From Streptomyces sp. TSRI0107 (GTDB taxonomy: Bacteria; Actinomycetota; Actinomycetes; Streptomycetales; Streptomycetaceae), in assembly GCF_001905845.1 (NCBI RefSeq), contig NZ_LIVZ01000002.1, positions 620,001-684,000 of the forward strand: 64,000 nucleotides of DNA. The letters are read 5' to 3'. This document shows, one piece after another, positions 1 to 22,138 of the stretch. Positions within the stretch are counted from its first letter, which is position 1. Every line of letters begins with the position of its first letter. The notes beneath the pieces were generated by a model that ran no database searches, had not been told where the DNA came from, and saw nothing but the letters and a program-made list of their open reading frames with translations. A program made the position numbers and the translations under genes.

Positions 1-356
1 CCCGTCTCGCCCGGCCCGGGTTCCTGGCAGAGGTAGGCCACCATCCGCTCCGGCGGGGCTCCTCTGCGGGTGCTGCCCGTCATCAGACCGCGTGACAACT
101 GGGCCGCGACCGGCGCCCAGTCGTCCGGGGTGGCGGGGATGCCGAGCCGGGCCCGGCCGCCGAACCTGCCGCCTCCGCCCCGGTCGTGGAGGGCGACCAG
201 CACGATGCTGTCCTCGGGGCGGTACCCGAGCAGATACGGCAGGGCGTCGGCCAGTTCGGCCGGGGTGCGCAGGGTGACCCGGTGCGCCTCCCGTCCCGTG
301 ATGCCGCCGTTTTCAGAGGTATTGAAGGGATCGGTGGTTTCGCCGTGATTCGTCAT
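1..356 (-). CDS. DUF4192-like protein, N-terminal part (cut by left edge)
   Basis: A minus-strand reading frame starts at ATG 356 and runs open to the window edge, so only about 118 residues are visible. After a polar tail of about 25 residues it reads VTLRTPAELADALPYLLGY followed by an EDSIVLVAL stretch and a GRARLGIPATPDDW segment. From memory this is the start of the DUF4192 family, whose function is unknown and which is widespread in Streptomyces genomes. It has no evident link to polyketide synthesis, so it probably marks the left border of the cluster. Its ribosome site is weak and it lies 75 bases beyond the SnoaL-like gene on the same strand, so read-through from the PKS operon is possible. 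Confidence 0.7.
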   Translation of the reverse strand, partial: MTNHGETTDPFNTSENGGITGREAHRVTLRTPAELADALPYLLGYRPEDSIVLVALHDRGGGGRFGGRARLGIPATPDDWAPVAAQLSRGLMTGSTRRGAPPERMVAYLCQEPGPGET

Positions 357-431
357 GCGAAGACGATCTCGCGGACCACGAAACCCCGCTTGCCCTGTGG
401 ATAACTCCGGTCAGGGACACGCCAGTCGTGG

Positions 432-885
432 TCAGCGGTACCGGCGCTCGCCGTCCGCGCCCAGCGGCGACCACCACTGGTCGTAGTTGGTCGCGCCGTC
501 GCCGAAGAATCCGGCGCGGCCTTCGACGATCAGGCCGTTCTCCCAGCGGAACACCTGCACGCCGAGGGCGTCGAGCACGTCGTAGGGAGAGGTGCTGCCC
601 TCCGGGGCGCCGGGGCGTACCGCGCGCACCTTGACCACGTCCATGCACTCGTTGCCGCTGATCATCGAGGTGACCATCTCCACCTCGAAGTTCCCGCCCG
701 CGGCTTCCGTCAACGCGCGCCGGAACGCGAGGAGTTCGTCGAGGCCGTTGTGCCAGCCGGCCTGCGCGTGACGGCCGGGGACCGAGAAGCGGACGTCCTC
801 CGACCAGTACTTGGCGGCCTCCGCGCGGTCGAGGGACACGAGCGCCACGTATGCGTTCTCCACCAGCTCGGGGGTTATCTCAATC

Positions 886-893
<8 letters not shown>
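432..893 (-). CDS. SnoaL/NTF2-like small protein
   Basis: This protein of 153 residues looks like a cone-shaped NTF2/SnoaL fold. It has an N-terminal helix ([17 protein letters not shown]), then [12 protein letters not shown], a central [14 protein letters not shown] helix, and C-terminal strands including [19 protein letters not shown]. The fold serves polyketide cyclases, ketosteroid-isomerase-like enzymes and non-catalytic proteins, so the substrate cannot be named. The ATG at 893 has AAGGAG eight bases upstream. The start overlaps the last eight bases of PKS C (ATGGCTGA), which implies translational coupling and makes this the last gene of the PKS operon. A role after chain release is an inference from position only. 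Confidence 0.75.
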
Positions 894-12332
<11,439 letters not shown>

Positions 12333-12333
<1 letters not shown>

Positions 12334-15300
12334 CAGGTGTTCCCCAGCTCTTCGTTGATGATGGCGAGCAGTTCGCCGATGTCGTCGGAGTCGAGCGCGT
12401 CGCCCTCGGGTTCGCCGGGCACCGCTTCCGCGGTGGCGACGGCCTGGTCCCAGGCGGTGAGCAGCCCTTTCAGCCGCAGCCGGATCTGTTCGGCCGCCTC
12501 GGGGTCGCCCGCCAGTTCGGGGATCGCGTCCCGCAGCCGGGCGAGGTCGTCGAGGGCCGCGTCGAGGGGCCGGGGCGCGGCGGGGACGAGTTCGTCGCGG
12601 AGGTAGGCGGCCAGCGCGGCGGGCGTGGGATGGTCGAAGACCGCGGTGGCGGGCAGGCGGATCCCGGTGGCGGAGTCGAGCCGGCCCCGGATCTCCACGG
12701 CCGCCAGCGAGTCGAGCCCGGACTCGGTGAAGGGCCGGTCGGGTGCGATGGCGCGGGCCGAGCCGTGGCCGAGCACGGCGGCGGTCTGGGCGAGGACGAG
12801 GTCGAGCAGCAGGCGTTCCCGTCCGGCGTCGTCCAGCGGCAGCAACCGCTCGGCGAGCGTGGGGCCGTCGGCCGCGGCGGCCCGCACGGTGGGGGCGGGT
12901 GTGCGCGGGGGCCGCACGATGCCTTTGAGGACCGGCGGGAAGTCGGGGTCGGCGCCGCGCGGCCGGAGCAGCGGCAGGTCGAAGCGGGCGGGGACGAGGA
13001 CCGGTTCGGGCCGCTGGAGGGCGGCGTCGAACAGGGCGAGTCCGGTGTCCGGTGCGATCGCGCCGAAGCCGGCCCGTGTGATGCGGCTGCGTTCGGCGTC
13101 GGTCAGTCCGCCGGCCATGCCGCGCTCCCGCTGCTCCCACAGGCCCCAGGCGAGTGAGGTGGCGGGCAGTCCGGCGGCGGCGCGGTGCCGGGCGAGCCCG
13201 TCGAGGTAGCTGTTGGCGGCCGCGTAGGCGCCCTGTCCGGCGGAGCCGAGGACGCCGGACGCGGAGGAGAACAGCACGAACGCCGACAGCTCCAGGTCCC
13301 GGGTGAGTTCGTGCAGGTGCCGGGCGGCGACGGCCTTGGGCGCCATGACGCGGTCCAGGCGGTCCTCGGTGAGGGAGCCGATCACACCGTCGTCCAGGAC
13401 GCCGGCGGCGTGCACGACTGCGGTCAGCGGCCGTTCGGCGGGGACGGCGGCGATCAGTGCCGCCAGCGCGTCCCGGTCGGTCACGTCGCAGGCGGCCACC
13501 GTCACCTCGGCGCCCGACTCGCGCAGCGCGGCGGCGAGTTCCGGCGCGCCCTCCGCGGCGGGGCCGCCCCGGCTGGCCAGCAGCAGGCCGCGGACGCCGT
13601 GCGCCTCGACGAGGTGGCGGGCCAGGAGCGCGCCGAGGTCTCCGGTGCCGCCGGTGATCAGGACCGTGCCGTCCGGGTCGAGGGCGGTGCCGCCGGTGGC
13701 GGGGGCTGCCGGGGCGAGCCGGGGTACGAGCATGCGGTCGCCGCGCAGCGCGAACTGGGGTTCGCCCGAGGCGAGGGCGGCGGGCAGGGCGTCCCAGGCG
13801 GCGTCGCCCCCGGCCAGGTCGGCCACCACGACCCGCCCGGGGTACTCGGCCTGGGCGGCGCGCGCCAGGCCCCATACGGCCGACTGGGCGGGGCTGTCCA
13901 GCGGCTCGTCCGGGTCGCAGGCGACGGCGCCCGTGGTGAGCAGGACCAGCCGGCCGCGCGCGGACCGGCCGTCGTCGGCGAGCCAGGACCGCACGGCCCG
14001 GAGCGCCTGCGCCGCTGCCGCCGGTACCGCGTCGTCCTGCCGGGTGATCGGTACGAGGGTGAAGTCGGCGCCCGCGTCGGCGCCCGCGTCGGCTCCGGCC
14101 TCGACGACGCCGGTGAGCGGGGCGGGGGGCCGTTCCGTGCCGAGCCAGGCCAGGGCCGGCGGCTCGGCGGTGCCGGCGACGGTGCTCGTCACCCAGTCGA
14201 CGCGGTACAGGTCGCCCGCCGCGCCGGAGGGTTCGGTGCCCAGGTGCCGGGCGGAGGCGCGCCGGGCCGTCAGGCGGGCGACGTCCGCCACCGGTTCGCC
14301 CTGGCCGTCGGCGATCGCCATGGTGACGGTGTTCTCGCCGGCCGGCGCGATCCGCACCCGGAGTCGGGCGGCGCCCGCGGCGTGCACCCGGACGTCCGTC
14401 CAGGAGAACGGCACCGCCGCTCCGGAGCCGGAGCCCAGGCCGTCCATCGCGGCCGGGTGCTGGGCGGCGTCCCACAGGGCGGGGTGCAGGGCGAAGGCGC
14501 CGGGGTCGCCGCCGTCCGGGAGGCCGACCTCGGCGTAGAGCACGTCACCGTCCCGCCAGACCGCGGTCACGCCCTGGAAGAGGGGGCCGTAGTCCACGCC
14601 TTGGGCGGCGAAGTCCGCGTACAGGCCGTCCACGTCGACCGGCTCGGCCGCGGCGGGCGGCCACTGGCGCAGGCCGGGGCTCGGCGCGGCGTCGTCGGCG
14701 GCGGCGAGGGTGCCGTCGGCGTGCAGGGTCCAGCTCGCGGTGTCCGTGCCGTCGTACGGCCGGGCGTACAGCTGGAGCGGTCGCGTTCCGGACTCGTCCT
14801 CCTCGCCGACCAGGAGCTGGAGTTCGGTCTCGGCGTCCTGCAGGACGAGCGGGGTGTGCAGGGTCAGTTCCCGCACCAGCGGGCTGCCGACGGCGTGCGC
14901 GGCCTGGACGGCCAGTTCGACGTAGAGGGTGCCGGGTACCACCGTGGCCTCGAACACCCGGTGTTCCGCGAGCCAGGGGATCGCCTCGGCCGAGAGGCGG
15001 CCGGTGGCGAGGTACCGGTCGGTGTCGCCGAGCCGGGTGACGGTGCCGAGGACGGGGTGCCCGCCGTGCCGGGCGTCGTGCCGGGCGAGGCCGCGCCGCG
15101 GCCAGTACCGCTCGCGCTGGAAGGCGTACGTGGGCAGTTCCACCGTCCGCGGGCCGCGCCCGGCGAGGACGGCCCGCCAGTCCACCGGCAGGCCCCGCGC
15201 GTACAGTTCGCCGACGGCGAGCAGCAGCGTCGCCTCCTGCGGCCGGTCCCTGCGCTGGGCCGCGACGACGGTGCCGCCGCCCGTCAGGCAGTCGCCGGCC

Positions 15301-18300
15301 ATCGGGCTGAGGACGCCCAGCGGACCCACCTCCACGTAGAGGGTGGCGCCCGCCTCCTCCAGGGTGCGGACGGCGTCGTGGAAGCGCACGGTGCCGCGGG
15401 CGTGCCGGACCCAGTGGGCGGGCGAGCACAGCTCCTCGCCGGTCGCGGCCCGCCCGGTCAGGGTGGAGACGACCGGGATGCGCGGCGGGTGGTACGTCAG
15501 CCGCTCGGCGACCTGCTCGAACGCGTCGAGCATCGGGTCCATCAGCGGGGAGTGGAAGGCGTGGCTCACCCGCAGCCAGGAGACCCGGCGGCCGCGTTCG
15601 CGGAGGACGCCGACGACACCGTCCACCGCGTCGCGGGGTCCGGACAGCACGGTCGCCCGCGGGCCGTTGACCGCGGCGATCCCGACCGCGCCGCCCGCCG
15701 CGTCGAGCAGGGCGCCGACCTCCTCGGGACCGGCCTCCACGGCGGCCATCGCGCCGCCCTCCGGGAGCGCCTGCATCAGACGGCCGCGCGCCGCGACCAG
15801 TTCGGCGGCGTCGGCCAGGTCGAGCACTCCGGCCACGTGGGCGGCCGCGATCTCCCCCACCGAGTGCCCGGCCAGCAGGTCCGGGGTGATCCCCCAGGAC
15901 TCCAGGAGCCGGAACAGGGCCACCTCGAAGGCGAACAGGGCGGGCTGCGCGTACTCGGTGCGGTCGAGCAGCCCGTCGGGCGCGGCGCCGGCCGGGGCGA
16001 GGACCACCTCGCGCAGCGGCAGCCGCAGGTGCGGGGCGAGGGCGGCGCAGGCCGCGTCGAAGGCGTCGGCGAAGGCGGGGTGGGCGGCGTACAGGTCCCG
16101 TCCCATGCCGGCGGTCTGACTGCCCTGCCCGGCGAACAGGAAGGCCGCCTTGTGGTCCTCGCGGGCCTCCCCGTGCACCACGCCGGCGGCGTCCTGGCCC
16201 GCGGCGACCGCGGCGAGCGCGGCGGACACCTGCTCGGGGTCCTCGGCGAGGACGACGGCCCGGTGGCGCAGCGCGGCGCGGGTGGTGGCGAGGGACCAGC
16301 CCACGTCCACGGGCCGGGGCGCGGGCCGGGCGGCCGTCAGGTGCTCCGCCAGCCGCGCGGCCTGGCCGCGCAGGGCCTGCGGGCTCCTGGCGGACAGGAT
16401 CCACGGCACGGGGCGGCGGCCGTCCTCGGCGGACGGCTCCAGCTCCGGCTCCAGCTCCGGCTCCAGCTCCCGGCCGTCCGGGGCGCTCGGGTCGTACGGG
16501 TCGTACAGGTTGTACGGGTCGCTCGCGTCTTCCGGGTCGGCGGCGGGGGCCTCCTCGACGATGACGTGGGCGTTGGTGCCGCTGATGCCGAACGACGACA
16601 CGCCCGCCCGGCGCGGGTGCCCGGCGCGCGGCCACGGCCGGGACTCGGTGAGGAGTTCCACCGCCCCGGCCGACCAGTCGACGTGCGGGGTCGGCTCGGA
16701 CACGTGCAAAGTCTTCGGCAGTCGCTCGTGCCGCAGCGCCTCGACCAGTTTGATGATGCCCGCGACACCCGAAGCGGCCTGTGTGTGGCCGATGTTGGAC
16801 TTCAGCGAGCCCAGCCACAGCGGGGCGCCGGCGGGGCGCTGCCCGTAGGTGGCGAGCAGCGCCTGCGCCTCGATGGGGTCGCCGAGTTTCGTGCCGGTGC
16901 CGTGGGCCTCCACCGCGTCCACGTCGGCGGCGGTCAGGCCCGCGTCGGCGAGGGCACTGCGCACCACCTGCTCCTGGGCCGGTCCGTTGGGTGCCGTGAG
17001 GCCGTTGCTGGCGCCGTCGGAGTTGACGGCGGAGCCGCGCACCACGGCCAGCACCCGGTGCCCGTGGCGCCGCGCGTCGGACAGCCGCTCCACGAGCAGG
17101 ACGCCGACGCCCTCGCTCCAGCTCGTACCGTCCGCGTCGGCGGAGAAGGACCGGCACCTGCCGCCCGGGGACAGCACCTTCTGCCGGTTGAACTCGGTGA
17201 ACAGCAGGGGGCTCGTCATGAGGGTGACGCCGCCCACCAGGGCCAGGGAGCACTCGTCCCGGCGCAGCGCCTGCGCGGCCCAGTGGAGGGCCACCAGCGA
17301 CGAGGAGCACGCGGTGTCGACGGTGACCGCCGGGCCCTTGAAGCCGAACGCGTAGGCGACGCGCCCGGCCAGGACACTGGCGGCGTTGCCGGTGCCGACG
17401 TACCCCTCCAGGTCCTCCTTCCCGGTGGCGAGGACCCTCGGGTAGTCCTGTCCGTTGGTGCCGACGAAGACACCCACGCGGCCGTCGGCCGCCGACTCGG
17501 GGTCGATGCCGCCGCGTTCGAACGCCTCCCAGGCGGTCTCCAGCAGCAGCCGCTGCTGGGGGTCCATGGCCAGTGCCTCGCGCGGTGAGATCCCGAAGAA
17601 CGCGGCGTCGAAGTCGGCGACCGTGTCGATGAAGCCGCCCTGGCGGGCGTAGGTGGTGCCGGGCCCGTCCGTCTCCGCGTGCAGTTCGGCGAGGTTCCAG
17701 CCGCGGTCCCGGGGGAAGTCGCCGATGACGTCGGCTCCGGCGTCCAGCACCTGCCACAGCTCCTCGGGCGAGCTCACACCGCCGGGGAACCGGCAGCTCG
17801 TCGCCACGATCGCCAGGGGCTCGTCGGCGGTGGCGGGCCTTGTGCCGGCGGGCCGGGGCTCGTGGTCGGCGGCGTCCCCGCCGGTGCGGGCGAGGAGGTG
17901 ACCGGCGACCGCACGGGGGGTGGGGTGGTCGAAGACCAGGGTCGCGGTGAGCCGCAGTCCGGTCGCCGCGGCCAGCCGGGAGCGCAGCTGGACGGCGGTG
18001 AGCGAGTCGAGCCCGAGTTCCTGGAAGCGCTGGTCGGAGCCGATCGCGCGGGCGTCGTCGTGGCCGAGGACGGCGGCGGCCTCCGTGCGGACGAGGTCCA
18101 GCAGGAACGCGTGCCGGGCGCCGGGGTCGAGGTCGCGCAGCTCGGCCGGCGGGGTCTCCCGGGCCGGCGCGGCGGGCGGCGCGGCGGGCGTGGCGGCGGC
18201 GCCCGAGCGGTCCGCCGACGGCAGGACGAGCACCGCCTGGCCGGCGTGCCGGGCCCGGGCGAGATGGTCCAGCGCCGCCGCGGCCCGGTCGGTGTCCCAG

Positions 18301-21300
18301 ACGGGCGCGGCCGGCGGGGGCAGCGTGCCGTCGTCGAACAGCGGGGCGAGTTCGGTGAGGACGGAACGGATGCGGTCCGGTCCGGCACCGACCGCTTCCG
18401 GATCGTCCGAACCGGCGGCGGCCAGGCCGGTGAGGTCGGCGACCAGGTAGCTGACGCCCGGGTGGTCCGCGGCGACCCGGTCGGCGTCGCGGACGTCGGT
18501 GCGGCCGGTCTCCACGAACCGTCCGCCGCGCGGCAGCAGCCGCAGCGTGGCGTCGGTGTACTCCCCCGCCAGGCAGTTCACGACGACGTCGGCGCCGCGC
18601 CCACCGGTGGCGTCGAGGAGCGACGCGCCGAACCCGGGGCCGGCCGAGGAGGCCAGCCGCTCCTCCGGCAGCCCCAGGGCGAGCAGTTCCGTCCAGTGGT
18701 CGGGGGTGTCGGTGGCGAGCACGTCCGCCCCGTGGTGCCGGGCGAGGTGCACCGCCGCCCGCCCGGTGCCGCCGCTCGCGGCATGCACGAGCACCGACTC
18801 GCCCGGACGCAGCCCGGCGAGCCCGAACAGAGCGTGGTGGGCGGTGACGTAGGCCAGCGGGGTCACCGCGGCCTCGGCGAAGGACCAGGCTGCGGGCGTA
18901 CGGAGGGTGAAGCGGTGGTCGGTGACGGCGACCGGGCCGGCCGCGCCGCCCGGGAAGAGGCCCATCACCCGGTCGCCCACGCCGACGCCGGTGACGTCGG
19001 CCCCGGTCTCCAGGACCACACCGGCGGCCTCGACACCCAGGACCGTGCCGTCCCGCCCGTGCGGGGCGAGGCCGAGTCCGGCGAGGACGTCCCCGAAGTG
19101 CAGTCCCGTCGCCCGCACGGCGACCCGGATCTCGTGCGGGGCAAGGTCACGGCGGGCATCGGGGGCGGGCACCGGGGCGAGGCTGCCGAGGTCGCCGGGC
19201 TCCGTCACGGCGAGCCGCCAGGTGTCCTCGCGGTCCCGTGACGCGGTGGACGGCGCCGTGTCGTCGTCGCCCGGCAGCCAGAAGCGGGTGCGCCGGAAGG
19301 CGTACGTGGGCAGGTCGACGCGCTCGGCGGCGCCGAAGTACCGGTCGGCGTCCAGCCGGGCGCCGGCCGCCACCGCCTCGGCTACGGCGTGGGTGAAGCG
19401 GCGCAGGCCGGCGTCGCCGCGGTGCAGCGTGCCGACGACGGCGGCTTCGGCGCCCGCGTCCTCGACGGTCTCGTGCAGGGCCTGGGCGAGCGCGGGGTGC
19501 GGGGCGCACTCGATGAACAGGTCGAAGCCGTCCGCCAGCATGGCGCGGACGGTGGTTTCGAACTCCACCGGCTGCCGGAGGCTGCGGTACCAGAAGCCGG
19601 CGTCCAGCGCCGCGGGTTCCACGAGCCCGCCCGTCGCCGGGGAGTAGAGGGGCAGCCTCGCGGCGGCCCGGGGCGCCACCGGCGCCAGAGCGGTCAGCAG
19701 TTCCTCGCGCACCGACTCGACCTGCGGGGTGTGGGAGGCGTAGGCGAGGGGGACGCGGCGTGCCCAGACGCCCTCCCGCTCGCAGCGGGCGAGCAGCGCG
19801 TCGAGGTCCGCGTCTGGTCCGGCGACGACCACGGAGCGGGGCCCGTTGACCGCGGCCACCGTGAGGCCGCCGTGCCCGTCCGCCAGCCGGCGGCGTACGT
19901 CGTCGGCGGCCTCGGCGACGAACACCAGGCCGCCGCGACCGCTGATCGAGGCCAGCGCACGGGCGCGCAGGGCCACCACGCGCGCCGCGTCCGGCAGCGA
20001 CAGGGCGCCGCTGACGGCCGCCGCCGCGATCTCGCCCTGCGAATGGCCCACGACCCCGGAGATCTCGACGCCCGCGGACTCCCAGAGGGCGGCCAGCGCG
20101 ACCATCACGGCCCACAGCGCGGGCTGGACGACCTCGGTGCGCTCCAGCGGCGGCGCGCCGGGCGCTCCGCGCAGCACGTCGGTCAGGGACCAGTCCACGT
20201 AGGGGCGCAGCGCCCGCGCGCACTCCTCGATCCGCCCGGCGAACACCGGCGAGGTGTCGAGGAGGTCGCCGGCCATGCCCGCCCACTGGCTGCCGGTGCC
20301 GGGGAAGACGAGGGCGGCCCGGCCGGTCGTGGCGGCGGCGCGTGCCGCGCCGGGGGCGAGGTCTCCGGCCGCCAGCGCCTCCAAAGCGGCCAGGAGTTCG
20401 TCCCGGCCACGGCCCACGACGGCGGCGCGGTGCGCGAACGCGGTGCGGGTGCGCAGCAGCGACCAGCCGATGTCCGCGGGACGCAGCTCGGGGTGGGCCC
20501 GTACGTGGGCGGCGAGCCGTTCGGCCTGGGCGCTCAGGGCCTCGGCGGTCCGGGCCGACAGCGTCCACAGCGGCGGGAGGCCCGACGGCTGGGGGGTGGG
20601 CGGCGGCTCGGAATCCTGCGCGGCGGATTCCTGCGCGGCGGATTCCCGCGTGGCGGGTTTCTCGGATTCCTCGGGTTCCTCGGGTTCCTCGCCGGTGGGT
20701 GCCTCCTCGATGACGACGTGCGCGTTGGTGCCGCTGATGCCGAACGCGGAGACTCCCGCGCGGCGGGGCCCGTCGGCGCGGTGCCAGGGCCGGGCCTCGG
20801 TGAGCAGCGCGAGCGGACCGGCCTGCCAGTCGACGTGCGGTGAGGGCTCGTCGGCGTGCAGGGTCCGCGGCAGGACGCCGTGGCGCATCGCCAGCACCGT
20901 CTTGATGATCCCGGCGACGCCCGCCGCGGCCTGCGTGTGGCCGATGTTGGACTTCAGGGAGCCGAGCCACAGCGGCCGCCCCGCCTGCCTGCCCCTTCCG
21001 TACACCGACTGCAGCGCCCGTGCCTCGATGGGGTCGCCGAGCGTCGTGCCGGTGCCGTGCGCCTCCACGGCGTCGACCTGGTCGGGCCGCAGCCGGGCGT
21101 TGCGCAGCGCCTGTTCGATGACGCGTTCCTGCGCGGGACCGTTGGGCGCGGTCAGGGCGCCGCTGGCGCCGTCCTGGTTGACGGCGGTGCCCCGGACGAC
21201 GGCCAGGACCGGGTGGCCGTTGGCGCGCGCGGCGGAGAGCCGTTCGAGGAGCAGCAGCCCGGCGCCCTCGGACCATCCGGTGCCGTCCGCCGCCGCCCCG

Positions 21301-22079
21301 AACGCCTTGCAGCGTCCGTCGGGCGCGAGGCCGCGCTGCCGGCTGAAGCCGACGAAGGTCGCCGGAGTGGCCATCAGCGAGACGCCGCCGGCCAGGGCGA
21401 GTTCGCAGTCGCCCTGCCGCAGCGCCTGGACGGCCAGGTGGAGGGCGACGAGCGAGGAGGAGCAGGCGGTGTCGACGGTGACGGCCGGACCCTCCAGGCC
21501 GAAGGTGTACGCCACCCGCCCGGAGGCGACGCTGCCCGCGCTCCCGGTGCCGAGGTAGCCCTCCGTGTCGTCGGCGGGGCGGCGGATCCGGCTGCCGTAG
21601 TCGTTGTACATCACGCCGGCGAACACGCCGGTGCGGCTGCCGCGCACCCGCTCGGCGGGCAGGCCGGCCCGTTCGAACGCCTCCCAGGCGACCTCCAGGA
21701 GCAGCCGCTGCTGCGGGTCCATGGCCAGGGCCTCGCGGGGGCTGATCCCGAAGAAGGCGGGGTCGAAGTCCGCGTACCCGTCGACGAATCCGCCGTGGCG
21801 GGTGTACGAGGTGCCCGCGCGGTCCGGGTCCGGGTCGTACAGGGAGTCGAGGTCCCAGCCCCGGTCCGTGGGGAACCCGGAGACGGCGTCGGTGCCGTCG
21901 GCCAGCAGCCGCCACAGCTCCTCGGGGGTGGTGACACCACCGGGCAGCCGGCAGCTCATGGCGACGATGGCGATGGGCTCCTGGGCGGCCTCCTCGACCT
22001 CGCCCAGCCGCCGGCGGGTCTCCTCAAGGTCGGTGGTCACCCATCGGAGGTACTCGACGAGCTTGTCGTCGTCGGCCAT
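12333..22079 (-). CDS. Modular type I PKS B: modules 4 and 5
   Basis: This protein has 3248 residues, beginning with a coiled docking helix (residues 1-34). Module 4 is KS (35-460, Cys near 203), AT (585-895, GHSQGE and YASH, methylmalonyl type), an ER-like domain (955-1260) and ACP (Ser near 1357). It has neither KR nor DH, so the preceding carbonyl should stay a ketone. The ER itself looks worn: the usual GMYP Tyr is Ala, GKTD is GRTD, and the nucleotide motif reads GGTGRAAVH. Module 5 is KS (1420-1840), AT (1975-2290, GHSVGE and HAFH, malonyl type), DH (2335-2600), KR (2805-2995) and ACP (Ser near 3122), followed by a C-terminal docking region to 3248. The module 5 DH keeps its His and Asp, but the Gly of HxxxGxxxxP is Glu ([10 protein letters not shown]). 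ATG 22079 has GAGG upstream and lies 59 bases after PKS A. Confidence 0.95.
16435..16520 (-). repeat. Short in-frame repeats in the module 5 KS-AT linker
   Basis: Three perfect copies of the 12-mer GGCTCCAGCTCC (16435-16470) encode repeated Glu-Leu-Glu-Pro. About four GGGTCGTAC-like 9-mers (near 16488-16520) encode Tyr-Asp-Pro repeats. Both sit in the flexible KS-AT linker of PKS B. Confidence 0.8.
20611..20692 (-). repeat. In-frame 15-bp and 9-bp repeats in the module 4 KS-AT linker
   Basis: Three 15-bp units (GATTCCTGCGCGGCG and variants, 20611-20655) and three TTCCTCGGG-like 9-mers (about 20665-20692) encode ESAAQ and EEP/EES repeats. They lie between the KS and AT of module 4. Confidence 0.8.
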
Positions 22080-22138
22080 GGGAACCTCACTCGTTGTCGT
22101 GTCTGCGGGTGTGCGGGTGTGCGTGTCTGCGTGGCCGG

